A stretch of DNA of 30,562 nt from Rubrobacter sp. Lineage in GTDB: Bacteria > Actinomycetota > Rubrobacteria > Rubrobacterales > Rubrobacteraceae. Made by a program: the position numbers and the translations under genes. Positions within the stretch are counted from its first letter, which is position 1, and every line of letters begins with the position of its first letter. Below the pieces are notes generated by a model. That model had not been told where the DNA came from and ran no database searches. It worked only from the letters and a program-made list of their open reading frames with translations. The stretch is from contig JACDAR010000208.1 in the NCBI GenBank assembly GCA_013695335.1, positions 1-30,562 on the forward strand. Reading direction: 5' to 3'. This document shows, piece after piece, positions 22,592 to 30,098 of the stretch.

Positions 22592-23404
22592 ATGGGCAAT
22601 AGGTCCAATCGGCGCATATTCAGGAGGAGGCGCCATCGGGTGGGGATGGTTCTGTTCCTTGCCATGGCTCTTTTGGTACTTGGAGGATTTACCTTTCTTC
22701 AGGCTGATCCCGCCGCAAAGTACAGCGAAGACCCAATAGATGGCGTGGACTCTGCGAATGTGGCTGAGGCTCCGGCCAGGGCTCCAGATCCCGAGGTCAT
22801 GAAGGAGGCCAGGCAGAAGAAGGCTGCCGAGGCCAGGGCGGAGCGAAGGGCCGAACGGAAGGCTGAGAGGCAGGCCGCCAGGGAAGAGGCGAAGAAGAAG
22901 CGCGAGGCAGAAGCGAAGGCCCTCGAGGCGAACCCGCCGGATCCTCCGACCGATGACCTTTGGATGTCTATACCCGCGCTCGGCCTGTGGGACCAGTACG
23001 TAACGGACACCAACGACTATTCGGCGATGGACTATGGGGCCATCAAGCTGGCGCCGACGGCATTCCCCTGGCAGCCTGGGGCCAACACCTACATCGCAGC
23101 ACACCGTCTGGGCTGGCCCCGCACAGGAAGCTATCATCAGTTCTACAACCTTCCGTTGCTTGGGATGGGAGATGTGATCTACCTCGGCGACGCCAACGGA
23201 ACCACCTACGTCTACAAGGTAAGCGGCTTCAAGGAAGTGGCCGCCGACGATGCCTCCATCACCGCCCCCCAAACCGGCAGGGATATGCTCTCGCTCCAGA
23301 CCTGCATCGAGGATTACGGTGATTACTGGACGATGGGTCCCAACTGGTCCGTACGCTACATCGTGCAGGCCGACAGGGTATCCGTACTCCCCAACGCTAG
23401 TTGA
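22592..23404 (+). CDS. Class E-type sortase with charged helical spacer
   Basis: 270 aa. A very basic N terminus (RRIFRRRRHRVG) and one membrane helix (about 17-37) anchor it with the catalytic domain outside. Residues about 68-113 are a highly charged Ala/Glu/Lys/Arg helix (EARQKKAAEARAERRAERKA). The sortase fold follows, with the catalytic His171 in YIAAHRLGWP, Cys238 in LSLQTCIEDY and Arg255 in NWSVRYIVQADR. Sortases transpeptidate secreted proteins onto the cell wall or onto pilins. The canonical GHR/TGHR around the His reads AAHR. No LPxTG-type substrate gene is adjacent. ATG 22592 has GGAG 7 bases upstream and fits the promoter. Confidence 0.87.
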   Translation: MGNRSNRRIFRRRRHRVGMVLFLAMALLVLGGFTFLQADPAAKYSEDPIDGVDSANVAEAPARAPDPEVMKEARQKKAAEARAERRAERKAERQAAREEAKKKREAEAKALEANPPDPPTDDLWMSIPALGLWDQYVTDTNDYSAMDYGAIKLAPTAFPWQPGANTYIAAHRLGWPRTGSYHQFYNLPLLGMGDVIYLGDANGTTYVYKVSGFKEVAADDASITAPQTGRDMLSLQTCIEDYGDYWTMGPNWSVRYIVQADRVSVLPNAS

Positions 23405-23426
23405 GGCAAGATCCTACCTTTCCATG

Positions 23427-23452
23427 AAGCGCCTCTCCGGGGGCGCTTTTTC
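23427..23452 (+). terminator. Intrinsic terminator after the sortase gene
   Basis: AAGCGCC (23427-23433), an 8-base loop and GGCGCTT (23442-23448) form a GC-rich stem followed by a T-run, 22 bases after the sortase stop. It isolates the sortase from the aldolase gene. Confidence 0.82.
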
Positions 23453-23484
23453 TTGCAGGATGTGAGCCTGGACGGCATCAGGAC

Positions 23485-23490
23485 TATACT
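23485..23490 (+). promoter_or_regulatory. Candidate -10 box of the aldolase gene
   Basis: TATACT lies 40 bases before ATG 23531; the -35 region is poor. The ribosome site AGAGGAGGAAAGC just before the ATG is strong. Confidence 0.35.
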
Positions 23491-23530
23491 GAGAACTAGC
23501 GGAGCGTGAGATCGAACAGAGGAGGAAAGC

Positions 23531-24559
23531 ATGGCACTCGTGACTATGCGCCAGTTGCTGGATGAAGCCGCCAAAGGCGGATACGGCGTGGGCGCTTTCA
23601 ACGTAAACAACCTGGAGCAGGTGCAGGCCATCATGGAGGCGGCCCAGGAGACTAACTCTCCCGTTATCATCCAGGCCAGCCGCGGCGCCCGCAAGTACGC
23701 TAACGACCGCTTCCTGTACCACCTCATGGTGGCGGCGGAAGAGGTGTACCCCGAAATCCCGGTCTCGCTGCATCAGGATCACGGCAACGGCCCGGATACC
23801 TGCCGGAGCGCCATCGAGCTAGGGTTCACCAGCGTGATGATGGATGGTTCCCTGGAAGAGGATGGAAAGACCCCATCTTCGTTCGAGTACAACGTGCGCG
23901 TCACCCGCGAGGTTGTCGAGATGGCGCACGAGCGGGGCGTCACCGTCGAGGGGGAACTCGGGACGCTCGGCGGCATCGAGGACGGGCATGGTTCCGGCGT
24001 GGTGGCGCTGACTGATCCGGATCAGGCAGTAGAGTTCGTGGAGCAGACGGGCGTGGATGCGCTGGCCGTCGCCATCGGGACGAGCCACGGCGCGTACAAG
24101 TTCACCAAAGAGCCTGACCGTGAGATCCTGGCCATGCACATCATCGAGGAGATCAACGAGTGGCTGCCCACCACCCACCTCGTCATGCACGGATCCTCAA
24201 GCGTCCCGAAGGAGTTGGTGGACATCATCAACGAGTACGGAGGCGAGATCCGACCGACGTGGGGTGTTCCGGTGAACGAGATCCAGGCCGGGATCGAGCA
24301 CGGCGTGAGGAAGGTCAACGTGGACACCGACCTCCGTCTCGCCGCCACTGGCGCCATCCGCAAGGCGTTCGCCGAGAAGCCTGGCGAGTTCGACCCGCGC
24401 TACTACCTCAAGCCAGCCCGCGAGGCCATGAAAGCCGTGGTCAAGGCCAGGATGGAAGCCTTCGGGCAGGCCGGCCACGCTGGCGACTACGAGCCTATCT
24501 CTCTAGGCGACATGGCGGTTCGCTACAGGGAGGAAGGCCACAAGCTCACTACTGCGTAG
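23531..24559 (+). CDS. fba: Class II fructose-bisphosphate aldolase
   Basis: 342 aa, zinc-dependent aldolase that splits or forms fructose 1,6-bisphosphate in glycolysis and gluconeogenesis. Signature stretches: YGVGAFNVNNLEQVQAIMEA, VSLHQDHGNGPDTC with zinc-ligand and catalytic residues, VEGELGTLGGIED, AIGTSHGAYKF and MHGSSSVPKELVDIINEYGG, and KVNVDTDLRLAATGAIRKAF. The size and YKF/GSSSVP features are those of the subgroup often found in Calvin-cycle and gluconeogenic contexts (class IIB). It stands alone between a terminator and a convergent operon. A 14-base tandem repeat begins inside its stop codon. Confidence 0.95.
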   Translation: MALVTMRQLLDEAAKGGYGVGAFNVNNLEQVQAIMEAAQETNSPVIIQASRGARKYANDRFLYHLMVAAEEVYPEIPVSLHQDHGNGPDTCRSAIELGFTSVMMDGSLEEDGKTPSSFEYNVRVTREVVEMAHERGVTVEGELGTLGGIEDGHGSGVVALTDPDQAVEFVEQTGVDALAVAIGTSHGAYKFTKEPDREILAMHIIEEINEWLPTTHLVMHGSSSVPKELVDIINEYGGEIRPTWGVPVNEIQAGIEHGVRKVNVDTDLRLAATGAIRKAFAEKPGEFDPRYYLKPAREAMKAVVKARMEAFGQAGHAGDYEPISLGDMAVRYREEGHKLTTA

Positions 24560-24586
24560 CTTTCAGCGATCAGCTTTCAGCGGTCA
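24558..24586. repeat. Two tandem 14-base repeats at the aldolase stop
   Basis: AGCTTTCAGCGATC (24558-24571) is followed directly by AGCTTTCAGCGGTC (24572-24585), one mismatch, and a decayed third copy may follow. The first two bases belong to the aldolase stop codon. Similar short runs built from AGCTTTCAGC occur as intergenic repeats in many bacterial genomes. Confidence 0.75.
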
Positions 24587-24620
24587 ACCATCAGACGGTG
24601 CGGTGGCTGGCTGCTTCTTT

Positions 24621-25202
24621 TCAGGTGCCCGACTCGTCTATCCACTTCGCCACGCGCGGCGGCTCGTAGCGGGCGAACCTTTCGAGCAGCGCCGCCGGTT
24701 CTCTCTCGACGAGCAGCATCTTGCGGTGTTGCTCCTTGAGGAAGCCCCGCTCGACCATGTGATCGAAAACGGCGAGCAAGGGTTCGAAGTAGCCCGCGAA
24801 GTCGAGCAGGCCGCAGGGCTTGTGATGTTCGCCGAGCTGCGCCCAGGTGAGGACCTCGAATAGTTCCTCCAGCGTGCCAGTCCCGCCGGGCAGCGCCACG
24901 AACCCGTTGGAGAGCGCCGCCATCTTCGCCTTGCGTTCGTGCATCGAGCCTACGACGTGGAGCTCCGTGAGGCCGGGGTGCCCGATCTCACGCTCCATCA
25001 ACGCCCGCGGAATGACGCCAATGACCTCTCCTCCCGCATCCAGCGCCGCATCGGCGATCGCACCCATCAGGCCGACGTTGCCGCCGCCGTAAACCAGCGT
25101 GATGCCGGCTTCGGCGAGGATCTTGCCCGTATCCCGGGCTGCGTCTTCGTAGGCCGGATCTGTTCCGAAGCTGGAGCCGCAGAAGATGCAGATGCTTTGC
25201 AT
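24621..25202 (-). CDS. LOG-family nucleoside-monophosphate phosphoribohydrolase
   Basis: 193 aa. A Rossmann-like protein with the family signature PGGTGTLEELFEVLTW (about 105-120) and the upstream GSMHERKAKMAALSNGF carrying the conserved Arg and Lys. The N terminus ICIFCGSSFGTDPAY is also diagnostic. Members cleave nucleoside 5'-monophosphates, including AMP and cytokinin precursors, into base and ribose 5-phosphate. It starts 4 bases after the YdcZ-type transporter stop, at the end of the eight-gene minus-strand run, and has no clear ribosome site, so it is probably translationally coupled. Confidence 0.9.
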   Translation of the reverse strand: MQSICIFCGSSFGTDPAYEDAARDTGKILAEAGITLVYGGGNVGLMGAIADAALDAGGEVIGVIPRALMEREIGHPGLTELHVVGSMHERKAKMAALSNGFVALPGGTGTLEELFEVLTWAQLGEHHKPCGLLDFAGYFEPLLAVFDHMVERGFLKEQHRKMLLVEREPAALLERFARYEPPRVAKWIDESGT

Positions 25203-25206
25203 GCGG

Positions 25207-25653
25207 CTAGAATTTCTGGACCAGGAAGACGCCGATCAGCACGAGTACCAGGCCGAGGATGCGGGGGAGGGTCGCCTCGTGGACCGCGACGCGCAAGAGC
25301 CCGAAGTGGTCTATGACGATGGAGGCGATCATCTGCCCAGCCAAGAACAACCCAACGGTGGTGGCTGCGCCGAGGCGGGGCGTGAGTATGATCGAAGCCA
25401 GAACGAACGAAGCCCCGAGCAGGCCGCCGATCCAGGCCCACCACGGCGAGGACGTGACGGCTGACATCTCAGGGAGATGCCGGTCCACGGCGAGGGCCAC
25501 CGCTACGAGCGTGAGCATCCCCACGAAGAAGGATATGGCTGCGGCGACCACCGGCCCGCCAACCACGGTTCGCAACTGGGCGTTTACCGCGAACTGCGTG
25601 GTCAGGGCCGCGCCAGCGGCCACGGGGATGGGCAACAGAAATATCCAACTCAT
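25207..25653 (-). CDS. YdcZ/DUF606-type drug-metabolite-superfamily membrane protein
   Basis: 148 aa from ATG 25653 (GAGGAG 11 bases upstream). Five hydrophobic helices: about 3-21 (IFLLPIPVAAGAALTTQF), 32-50, 62-83, 90-112 and 125-145. Members of this short five-helix subgroup probably dimerise to transport small metabolites. The frame remains open about 67 codons further upstream, but that part is shadow of the ADP-ribosylglycohydrolase gene and has no membrane character. Placed between the glycohydrolase and LOG genes, it might move a nucleoside- or ribose-derived compound; that is inference. Confidence 0.8.
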   Translation of the reverse strand: MSWIFLLPIPVAAGAALTTQFAVNAQLRTVVGGPVVAAAISFFVGMLTLVAVALAVDRHLPEMSAVTSSPWWAWIGGLLGASFVLASIILTPRLGAATTVGLFLAGQMIASIVIDHFGLLRVAVHEATLPRILGLVLVLIGVFLVQKF

Positions 25654-25687
25654 GCTTCTCAAAACTCCTCGTCTTCCTCGGTAGTGG

Positions 25688-26602
25688 TCAGGCGCGGACT
25701 TCCCGCCCCGTGGATAATAGTCCCTCGGCGTAGCCCGAGATTCTCTCCCCAAACCTGAGCTTCGCGAGCCACCGCTCCGGGATGCCTGATTCACCGTGGA
25801 AAGTCCCGGCGAGCTGCCCGTAGACCGCGCCTGTCGTATCTGCATCGTCCCCAAGGTTTACCGCGAGCAGCGTGCCTTCCTCGAACGAATCGGAGCTATG
25901 GAATGCCCAAAGTGCGGCCTCCAGTGAATCCACGCAGTAGCCAGATCCCCGAATCCCCGACACATCTTTTCGCTTGAAGGAGCTGGAGGCGATTGCCTGG
26001 ATGTTTGGCGAGGGAGCTTCGGGCGCGAAGCTCTCAGAGAGGAGATCGTCTTTGCCTGCTCCGTTCACAGCGCCGGAGATCAGGGCTCCAAGATACCGGC
26101 AGGCGTCCACGGCTTCATCGGCGCCGTGGGTGGCGCGGGAGCTTTCGCCCGAGTTTTGTATAGCGGCTTCCGTGTCTGACGCGAAGAAGAGCGGGACCGG
26201 GGCGAGGCGCATGATGGAGCCGTTCCCCGCCTCGCGCGGGCTGGTCGGGCCGCTGTGCGGGTTTCCGGTTCGTTCGAAATTCGAGAGGGCGCGCCGGGTC
26301 GTGTTCCCGATGTCGAAGCAATGACCCGTGCTGCTGAGGTAGCCTTCGCGCCACCAGCGGACGTAGCGGACTAGCTGGTCGGCGAGGTCCATGCCGCGTT
26401 TCTCGATCAGGCTTTCAGCCAGGCACAGCGCCATCGAGGTGTCATCGGTCCAGTATCCAGCCGGAATATTGTGAACCTTGCTCTCGACCATGTCTGTCAG
26501 CGGCTCGAAAGATCCGCGTGGCTTGAACTCGACCGCCGAGCCGAGCGCGTCCCCGCAGGCGAGGCCGAGCATCGCGCCCCGAAACCGCTCTATGCGCTCC
26601 AC
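25688..26602 (-). CDS. ADP-ribosylglycohydrolase family protein
   Basis: 304 aa. The metal-dependent ARH/DraG fold is marked by LACGDALGSAVEF (about 14-26), YWTDDTSMALCLAESL (about 49-64, metal ligands), NGSIMRLAP (about 127-135), RATHGADEAVDACRYLG and the C-terminal LAVNLGDDADTTGAVYGQLAG with two metal-binding Asp and the Thr. Enzymes of the family remove ADP-ribose from proteins or split ADP-ribose derivatives. It begins at a GTG within the end of the phosphatase gene, a 13-base overlap, so the two are made together. No ADP-ribosyltransferase or DraT homologue and no nitrogenase gene is nearby, so a DraG role is unlikely. Confidence 0.92.
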   Translation of the reverse strand: MERIERFRGAMLGLACGDALGSAVEFKPRGSFEPLTDMVESKVHNIPAGYWTDDTSMALCLAESLIEKRGMDLADQLVRYVRWWREGYLSSTGHCFDIGNTTRRALSNFERTGNPHSGPTSPREAGNGSIMRLAPVPLFFASDTEAAIQNSGESSRATHGADEAVDACRYLGALISGAVNGAGKDDLLSESFAPEAPSPNIQAIASSSFKRKDVSGIRGSGYCVDSLEAALWAFHSSDSFEEGTLLAVNLGDDADTTGAVYGQLAGTFHGESGIPERWLAKLRFGERISGYAEGLLSTGREVRA

Positions 26603-27174
26603 TTGCCCCTGTACTTCTTCGCGAACTCCCGCACGTAGGCTTCCTGCGGCCCGGTCTCTACCATCCTCGGGGAGCGGGCCTGGCGGACGATCTCGATGGC
26701 ATCGTCAGCCTCGTGCCCGAGCTCGACGAGAACCGATGAGACCACGGTGCCCGTGCGCCCGATGCCACCCCGGCAGTGGGCTACAACGTTCCGGCCTTCG
26801 CGCAGGTAGCCGATGATCCCACCCATGAGATCCGCGAAAGCCTCGATCTGCTCGCTTCGCGGCACGTCAACGTCAACTATGGGGAATCGAACCACCTCCA
26901 TGCCCGCCGCGGCGGCCGAATCGAAGAAGCTCCTCCCGCCGTTCATGCGGTACGCGTCGTACTCGAAGTCCTCCATCAGCGAGACGAGAACGTCGGTCTC
27001 GTACTCGTCGCCCAGGGCGGCGAGGTCGGTGGTGACGTCTCTGTCCCATCCACGATCATTCATGCCAGGCGCGAAGGTCATGCCGAGTGCGCCAGAGCCT
27101 TCCAGCAGGCCGAGCGCGTCGCCAGGAACGTAGTCCACCCGGATGGGGCTGTCGGTCGAGGTTCGGGCCTCCAC
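26590..27174 (-). CDS. CDKN3-like dual-specificity/tyrosine phosphatase
   Basis: 194 aa. The catalytic loop is Cys134-x5-Arg140 in VAHCRGGIGRTGTV, with a likely general acid Asp in PIVDVDVPRSEQ (about 99-110). The N-terminal half carries GMTFAPGMNDRGWDRDVTTD, matching the prokaryotic relatives of the kinase-associated phosphatase CDKN3. Such enzymes hydrolyse phosphotyrosine or phosphothreonine, and some are thought to act on nucleotide or ADP-ribose phosphates. GTG start 7 bases after the 85-aa gene. The 13-base overlap with the ADP-ribosylglycohydrolase gene suggests the two act on the same substrate. Confidence 0.87.
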   Translation of the reverse strand: MEARTSTDSPIRVDYVPGDALGLLEGSGALGMTFAPGMNDRGWDRDVTTDLAALGDEYETDVLVSLMEDFEYDAYRMNGGRSFFDSAAAAGMEVVRFPIVDVDVPRSEQIEAFADLMGGIIGYLREGRNVVAHCRGGIGRTGTVVSSVLVELGHEADDAIEIVRQARSPRMVETGPQEAYVREFAKKYRGKWSA

Positions 27175-27181
27175 TTGCTGA

Positions 27182-27439
27182 CTACCTCGGCTCGTACACG
27201 TCGTAGAGGATTGGCTCCAGGCCGTCTTCGCCGACGCCGGAGCGGTACTGGACGTAGCGGGCGCGCTGGAGGTAGGCGAGGGCGGTCTTCACGCGGCCAC
27301 GGAGGTCGGGAATGTCGTCCTCGATGTCGCTGAGGATGATGGAGTCCAGGATCACATCCTCCTCGTCGTTGTCCTGCCACAAATCCCAGAGGTTCCGCCA
27401 CAAGGTTTCGGCTTCTGGGGAGAGGGGTTCGCGTTCCAT
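27182..27439 (-). CDS. Unknown 85-aa acidic protein in the pepA operon
   Basis: Starts at ATG 27439, with no gap after the moaB stop (TGAATG), so it is translationally coupled. Content: an acidic helical N terminus (EAETLWRNLWDLWQDNDEED), a short DSIILSDIEDDI stretch, and a helix-rich DLRGRVKTALAYLQRARYVQ, then a short C-terminal strand. No cysteines and no membrane segment. No family recognised; the operon position suggests a partner of the phosphatase, from which it is separated by 7 bases. Confidence 0.72.
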   Translation of the reverse strand: MEREPLSPEAETLWRNLWDLWQDNDEEDVILDSIILSDIEDDIPDLRGRVKTALAYLQRARYVQYRSGVGEDGLEPILYDVYEPR

Positions 27440-27958
27440 TCAGTCCGCCCTTTTCTTTAGTTCGAAGACTATGTGCGAAATTTCTGGCACCAGGAGCTTC
27501 TCGACGGCGAGGCGCACGCCGTTGCGGGAGCCTGGGAGGCTGGCTATGAACTTGGCGCCGACGGCCCCTGCGACGGCCCGGCTGAGGACGGCGGCGGCCC
27601 CTATCTCCTCGTATGAGAGCATACGGAAGATCTCACCGAACCCGTCCAGTTTCTTCTCGATCATACGGTTCACCACCTCGTATGTGGTGTCGCGGGCGGC
27701 GATGCCTGTGCCGCCCGTGGTGATGATGGCGTCCACGCCGGAGTTTGCCAGCAGGTCAACCAGCGTCGTGCGGATGCTCGAAGGTTCGTCCTTGACGATG
27801 GAGCGGCCTGTGATCTCATGCCCAGCCTCTTCCATCAGCTCCTGTATAACGTCACCGCCCGTATCGTTCTCTGGGGTTCGGGTGTCGCTTATGGTGAGGA
27901 TCGCCACGCGGACGTGTTCCGGCGCGGCCTCCCTGTGTTTTTCGACGCTCTCGCTCAA
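27440..27958 (-). CDS. moaB: MoaB/MogA-type molybdopterin-binding protein
   Basis: 172 aa. Features of the molybdopterin-adenylyltransferase family: RVAILTISDTRTPENDTGGD at the N terminus, AIITTGGTGIAARDTTYEV in the middle, and SRAVAGAVGAKFIASLPGSRNGV near the C terminus. Family members adenylylate molybdopterin before metal insertion. TTG start with GGGAGGAGG upstream, in a 4-base TTGA overlap with the MBL gene. Other molybdenum-cofactor genes are not in the window. The role could instead be the MoaB form, whose function is less certain. Confidence 0.9.
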   Translation of the reverse strand: MSESVEKHREAAPEHVRVAILTISDTRTPENDTGGDVIQELMEEAGHEITGRSIVKDEPSSIRTTLVDLLANSGVDAIITTGGTGIAARDTTYEVVNRMIEKKLDGFGEIFRMLSYEEIGAAAVLSRAVAGAVGAKFIASLPGSRNGVRLAVEKLLVPEISHIVFELKKRAD

Positions 27959-28596
27959 ACCAGTCCTCCTCCCATGAGAAACGGGTTGTGCGCCCGCTCC
28001 TCGCCTATGGTAGTTCGTGGGCCGTGCCCTGAGTACACGCGCGTCTCATCCGGGAGGGTGAGCAGCCTCTCCCCGATGCTCCGCATCAGAACCTCCATGC
28101 TCCCGCCGGGCAGGTCCACCCGGCCCACACTCCCCGAGAAGAGCGCGTCACCCGAAAGCACAAGCCCCTCATCCTCGATGTAGAACGCAAGATGCCCCGG
28201 CGCGTGCCCCGGCGTGTACAGGGATTTCAACCTCAAAGCGCCGACTTCGATCACCTCTTCGTCCTCGATGTGGCCGTCCAGGTTCGGGACCCTGCCGAAC
28301 CTCATGCCCATCATCATGGCCTGGGTGGGAGCCTGTTGCAGCATCGGCCCCGTTTCGTGATGGGCCAGGACGGGGCAGGAATACTCCTGGACGAGCGTGG
28401 CGACAGCCCCGATGTGGTCGATGTGGGCGTGGGTGAGCAGGATCTTCTCTATCTCAAGCCCCGTCTGCTCGACCGCCAGAGAGATGCGGGCCGCTTCGTC
28501 GCCGGGATCCACGACCACCCCGACGCCGCTATCTTCGTCCCCGATCACGTAGCAGTTCTCCTGAAACGGCCCGACCGTGAGCATCTCCAGTATCAT
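27955..28596 (-). CDS. Metallo-beta-lactamase-fold hydrolase (glyoxalase II-like)
   Basis: 213 aa. Zinc ligands are visible in LLTHAHIDHIGAVATLV (HxHxDH), in TPGHAPGHLAFYI, in LVLSGDALFSGSVGR (bridging Asp) and in VYSGHGPRTTIG. These are the positions used by glyoxalase II, YcbL and persulfide dioxygenase-like enzymes. Between metal motifs lies an insert (QQAPTQAMMMGMRFGRVPNL). The protein lacks the C-terminal domain of full glyoxalase II. Its ATG overlaps the pepA stop by 4 bases. Substrate undetermined; thioester hydrolysis is the usual role. Confidence 0.87.
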   Translation of the reverse strand: MILEMLTVGPFQENCYVIGDEDSGVGVVVDPGDEAARISLAVEQTGLEIEKILLTHAHIDHIGAVATLVQEYSCPVLAHHETGPMLQQAPTQAMMMGMRFGRVPNLDGHIEDEEVIEVGALRLKSLYTPGHAPGHLAFYIEDEGLVLSGDALFSGSVGRVDLPGGSMEVLMRSIGERLLTLPDETRVYSGHGPRTTIGEERAHNPFLMGGGLV

Positions 28597-30068
28597 GCGT
28601 CCCCCCGTTCTGCAGCCCGCCCCATCAGAAACCGAACCAACGTCCGCGCCGGATTACCGGTCGCCCCTTTCGGCGTGTACGCGTTGCCTTTCTTGCCGTT
28701 TGCGGTCCCCGCGATATCAAGGTGCGCCCACGGATAATCCGCGAACTCCTTGAGAAAAGCACCGGCCGTCAGCGCGCCAGCAGGACGGGCGGAGTTCTTG
28801 ATGTCCGCCGTGTCGCCCTTGATCTGCTCCGTGTACTCATCGAAGAGCGGGAGTGGCCATGCCCGTTCACCGACCGTCTCACCAGCAGCCTGGACCTCAG
28901 CGATGAGGTCTTCGTCGTTGCCCATGAGGCCGGAGGCGTGGTTGCCCAAAGCCACGATGCACGCGCCGGTGAGGGTGGCGCAATCTATGACGGCCGATGG
29001 TTCGTAGCGGCGGGCGTATGAGAGGGCATCGGCCAGGATCAGGCGTCCTTCGGCGTCCGTGGAGATGATCTCCACTGTTTTCCCCGAGTGCATCTTCAGC
29101 ACGTCACCCGGCTTGAACGCGCCGCCTCCTGGCAGGTTCTCCGTCGAAGGCACGAGGGCGATGACGTTGATCGGAAGCCCCATGCTACCCACGGCCTCCA
29201 TAGCCCCGAGCACAGCCGCGCCGCCGCCCATGTCGAACTTCATGTCCTCCATGCCGCCGGATGGTTTGATGGAGATGCCGCCCGAGTCGAAAGTCACGGC
29301 CTTGCCCACGATGACGACAGGCGCTTCATCGCCGCCCTTCCGGTGCTCCAGCACCATGAAGCGCGGCTCGTTCACGGCAGACCGGCCCACGTTCGCCAGG
29401 CCCGTGAGACCTTCCTCCTCGATACCCGCCCGGTCCAGGACCGTGATCCCCATTCCGTGCCGCTCCGCTATCCCGCGTGCTGTCTGGGCCAGGTATTCCG
29501 GCGTTGCGACGTTGGATGGCTCGTTGGCGAGATCCCGCGCCAGAAGCGCCGCCGCCGCCAGTTTCTCACCAGCCTCCACACCGCGCGACGCGGCTTCTTC
29601 GTCAGCCGCGCCGTCGAGCAGCAGGTCGAAAGCATCGAGTTCCCCGGCGCCATCGTCACCACCAGTCTTGTGGCGCGTGAAGCGGTAGAGGCCGAGCGAC
29701 GCGCCTTCCGTGGCCGCCAGCGCAGCATCCTCGACGCTCGTGCCTTCAGGGACGGGAAGAACGAAAGCCGCCCCTTCCAGCTTCAGGGAGCGGGCCTTCT
29801 TCGCGACGGTTGCGGCGGTTCGGCGCAGCTTCTCTATCGTGAATGAGGCGCGGTCCCCGAGGCCGATCAAAAATAGTCTATCGGCGGCGACGGCGTCTTT
29901 CGGGTAAAGCAGGGCGGTTTCACCGGATTTGCCGAAGAAGTCGCCCGAGAGGGCGTCATCTGCCGCGCCGTTCAGGGTCTCAGGGGCATTCTCTTCACCG
30001 TACAGCCCGACGGCGAGCAGGGGCGTCGCGGTTTCGTTCAGCGGCATCTTTCTGGCGCGGATTCGCAA
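28593..30068 (-). CDS. pepA: Leucyl aminopeptidase PepA (M17 family)
   Basis: 491 aa from a TTG at 30068. This start is chosen because a near-perfect ribosome site GGAGGTGATC ends shortly before it; an upstream TTG at 30101 would lie before that site and a later ATG at 30047 has no site. Metal and catalytic motifs are present: VGKAVTFDSGGISIKPS (with Lys ligand; the usual Gly after VGK is Ala), MKFDMGGGAAVLGAM, PGDVLKMHSGK and IISTDAEGRLILADALSYA, then DTADIKNSARPAGALTAGAF and WAHLDIAGTA. It removes N-terminal residues from peptides in a hexamer. It is the first gene of the eight-gene run. Confidence 0.93.
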   Translation of the reverse strand: MRIRARKMPLNETATPLLAVGLYGEENAPETLNGAADDALSGDFFGKSGETALLYPKDAVAADRLFLIGLGDRASFTIEKLRRTAATVAKKARSLKLEGAAFVLPVPEGTSVEDAALAATEGASLGLYRFTRHKTGGDDGAGELDAFDLLLDGAADEEAASRGVEAGEKLAAAALLARDLANEPSNVATPEYLAQTARGIAERHGMGITVLDRAGIEEEGLTGLANVGRSAVNEPRFMVLEHRKGGDEAPVVIVGKAVTFDSGGISIKPSGGMEDMKFDMGGGAAVLGAMEAVGSMGLPINVIALVPSTENLPGGGAFKPGDVLKMHSGKTVEIISTDAEGRLILADALSYARRYEPSAVIDCATLTGACIVALGNHASGLMGNDEDLIAEVQAAGETVGERAWPLPLFDEYTEQIKGDTADIKNSARPAGALTAGAFLKEFADYPWAHLDIAGTANGKKGNAYTPKGATGNPARTLVRFLMGRAAERGDA

Positions 30069-30074
30069 GGGTGG

Positions 30075-30084
30075 GATCACCTCC
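30075..30084 (-). promoter_or_regulatory. Unusually long Shine-Dalgarno sequence of pepA
   Basis: On the minus strand GGAGGTGATC is complementary to ten bases of the 16S rRNA 3' end (GATCACCTCC). It lies 6 bases before the TTG at 30068 and decides that start. Confidence 0.75.
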
Positions 30085-30092
30085 ACAAAAGG

Positions 30093-30098
30093 AATATA
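30093..30098 (-). promoter_or_regulatory. Candidate -10 box of the pepA operon
   Basis: On the minus strand it reads TATATT. Transcription near 30086 would begin just before the ribosome site and leave a leader of about 18 bases. The -35 region is poor. Confidence 0.35.
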
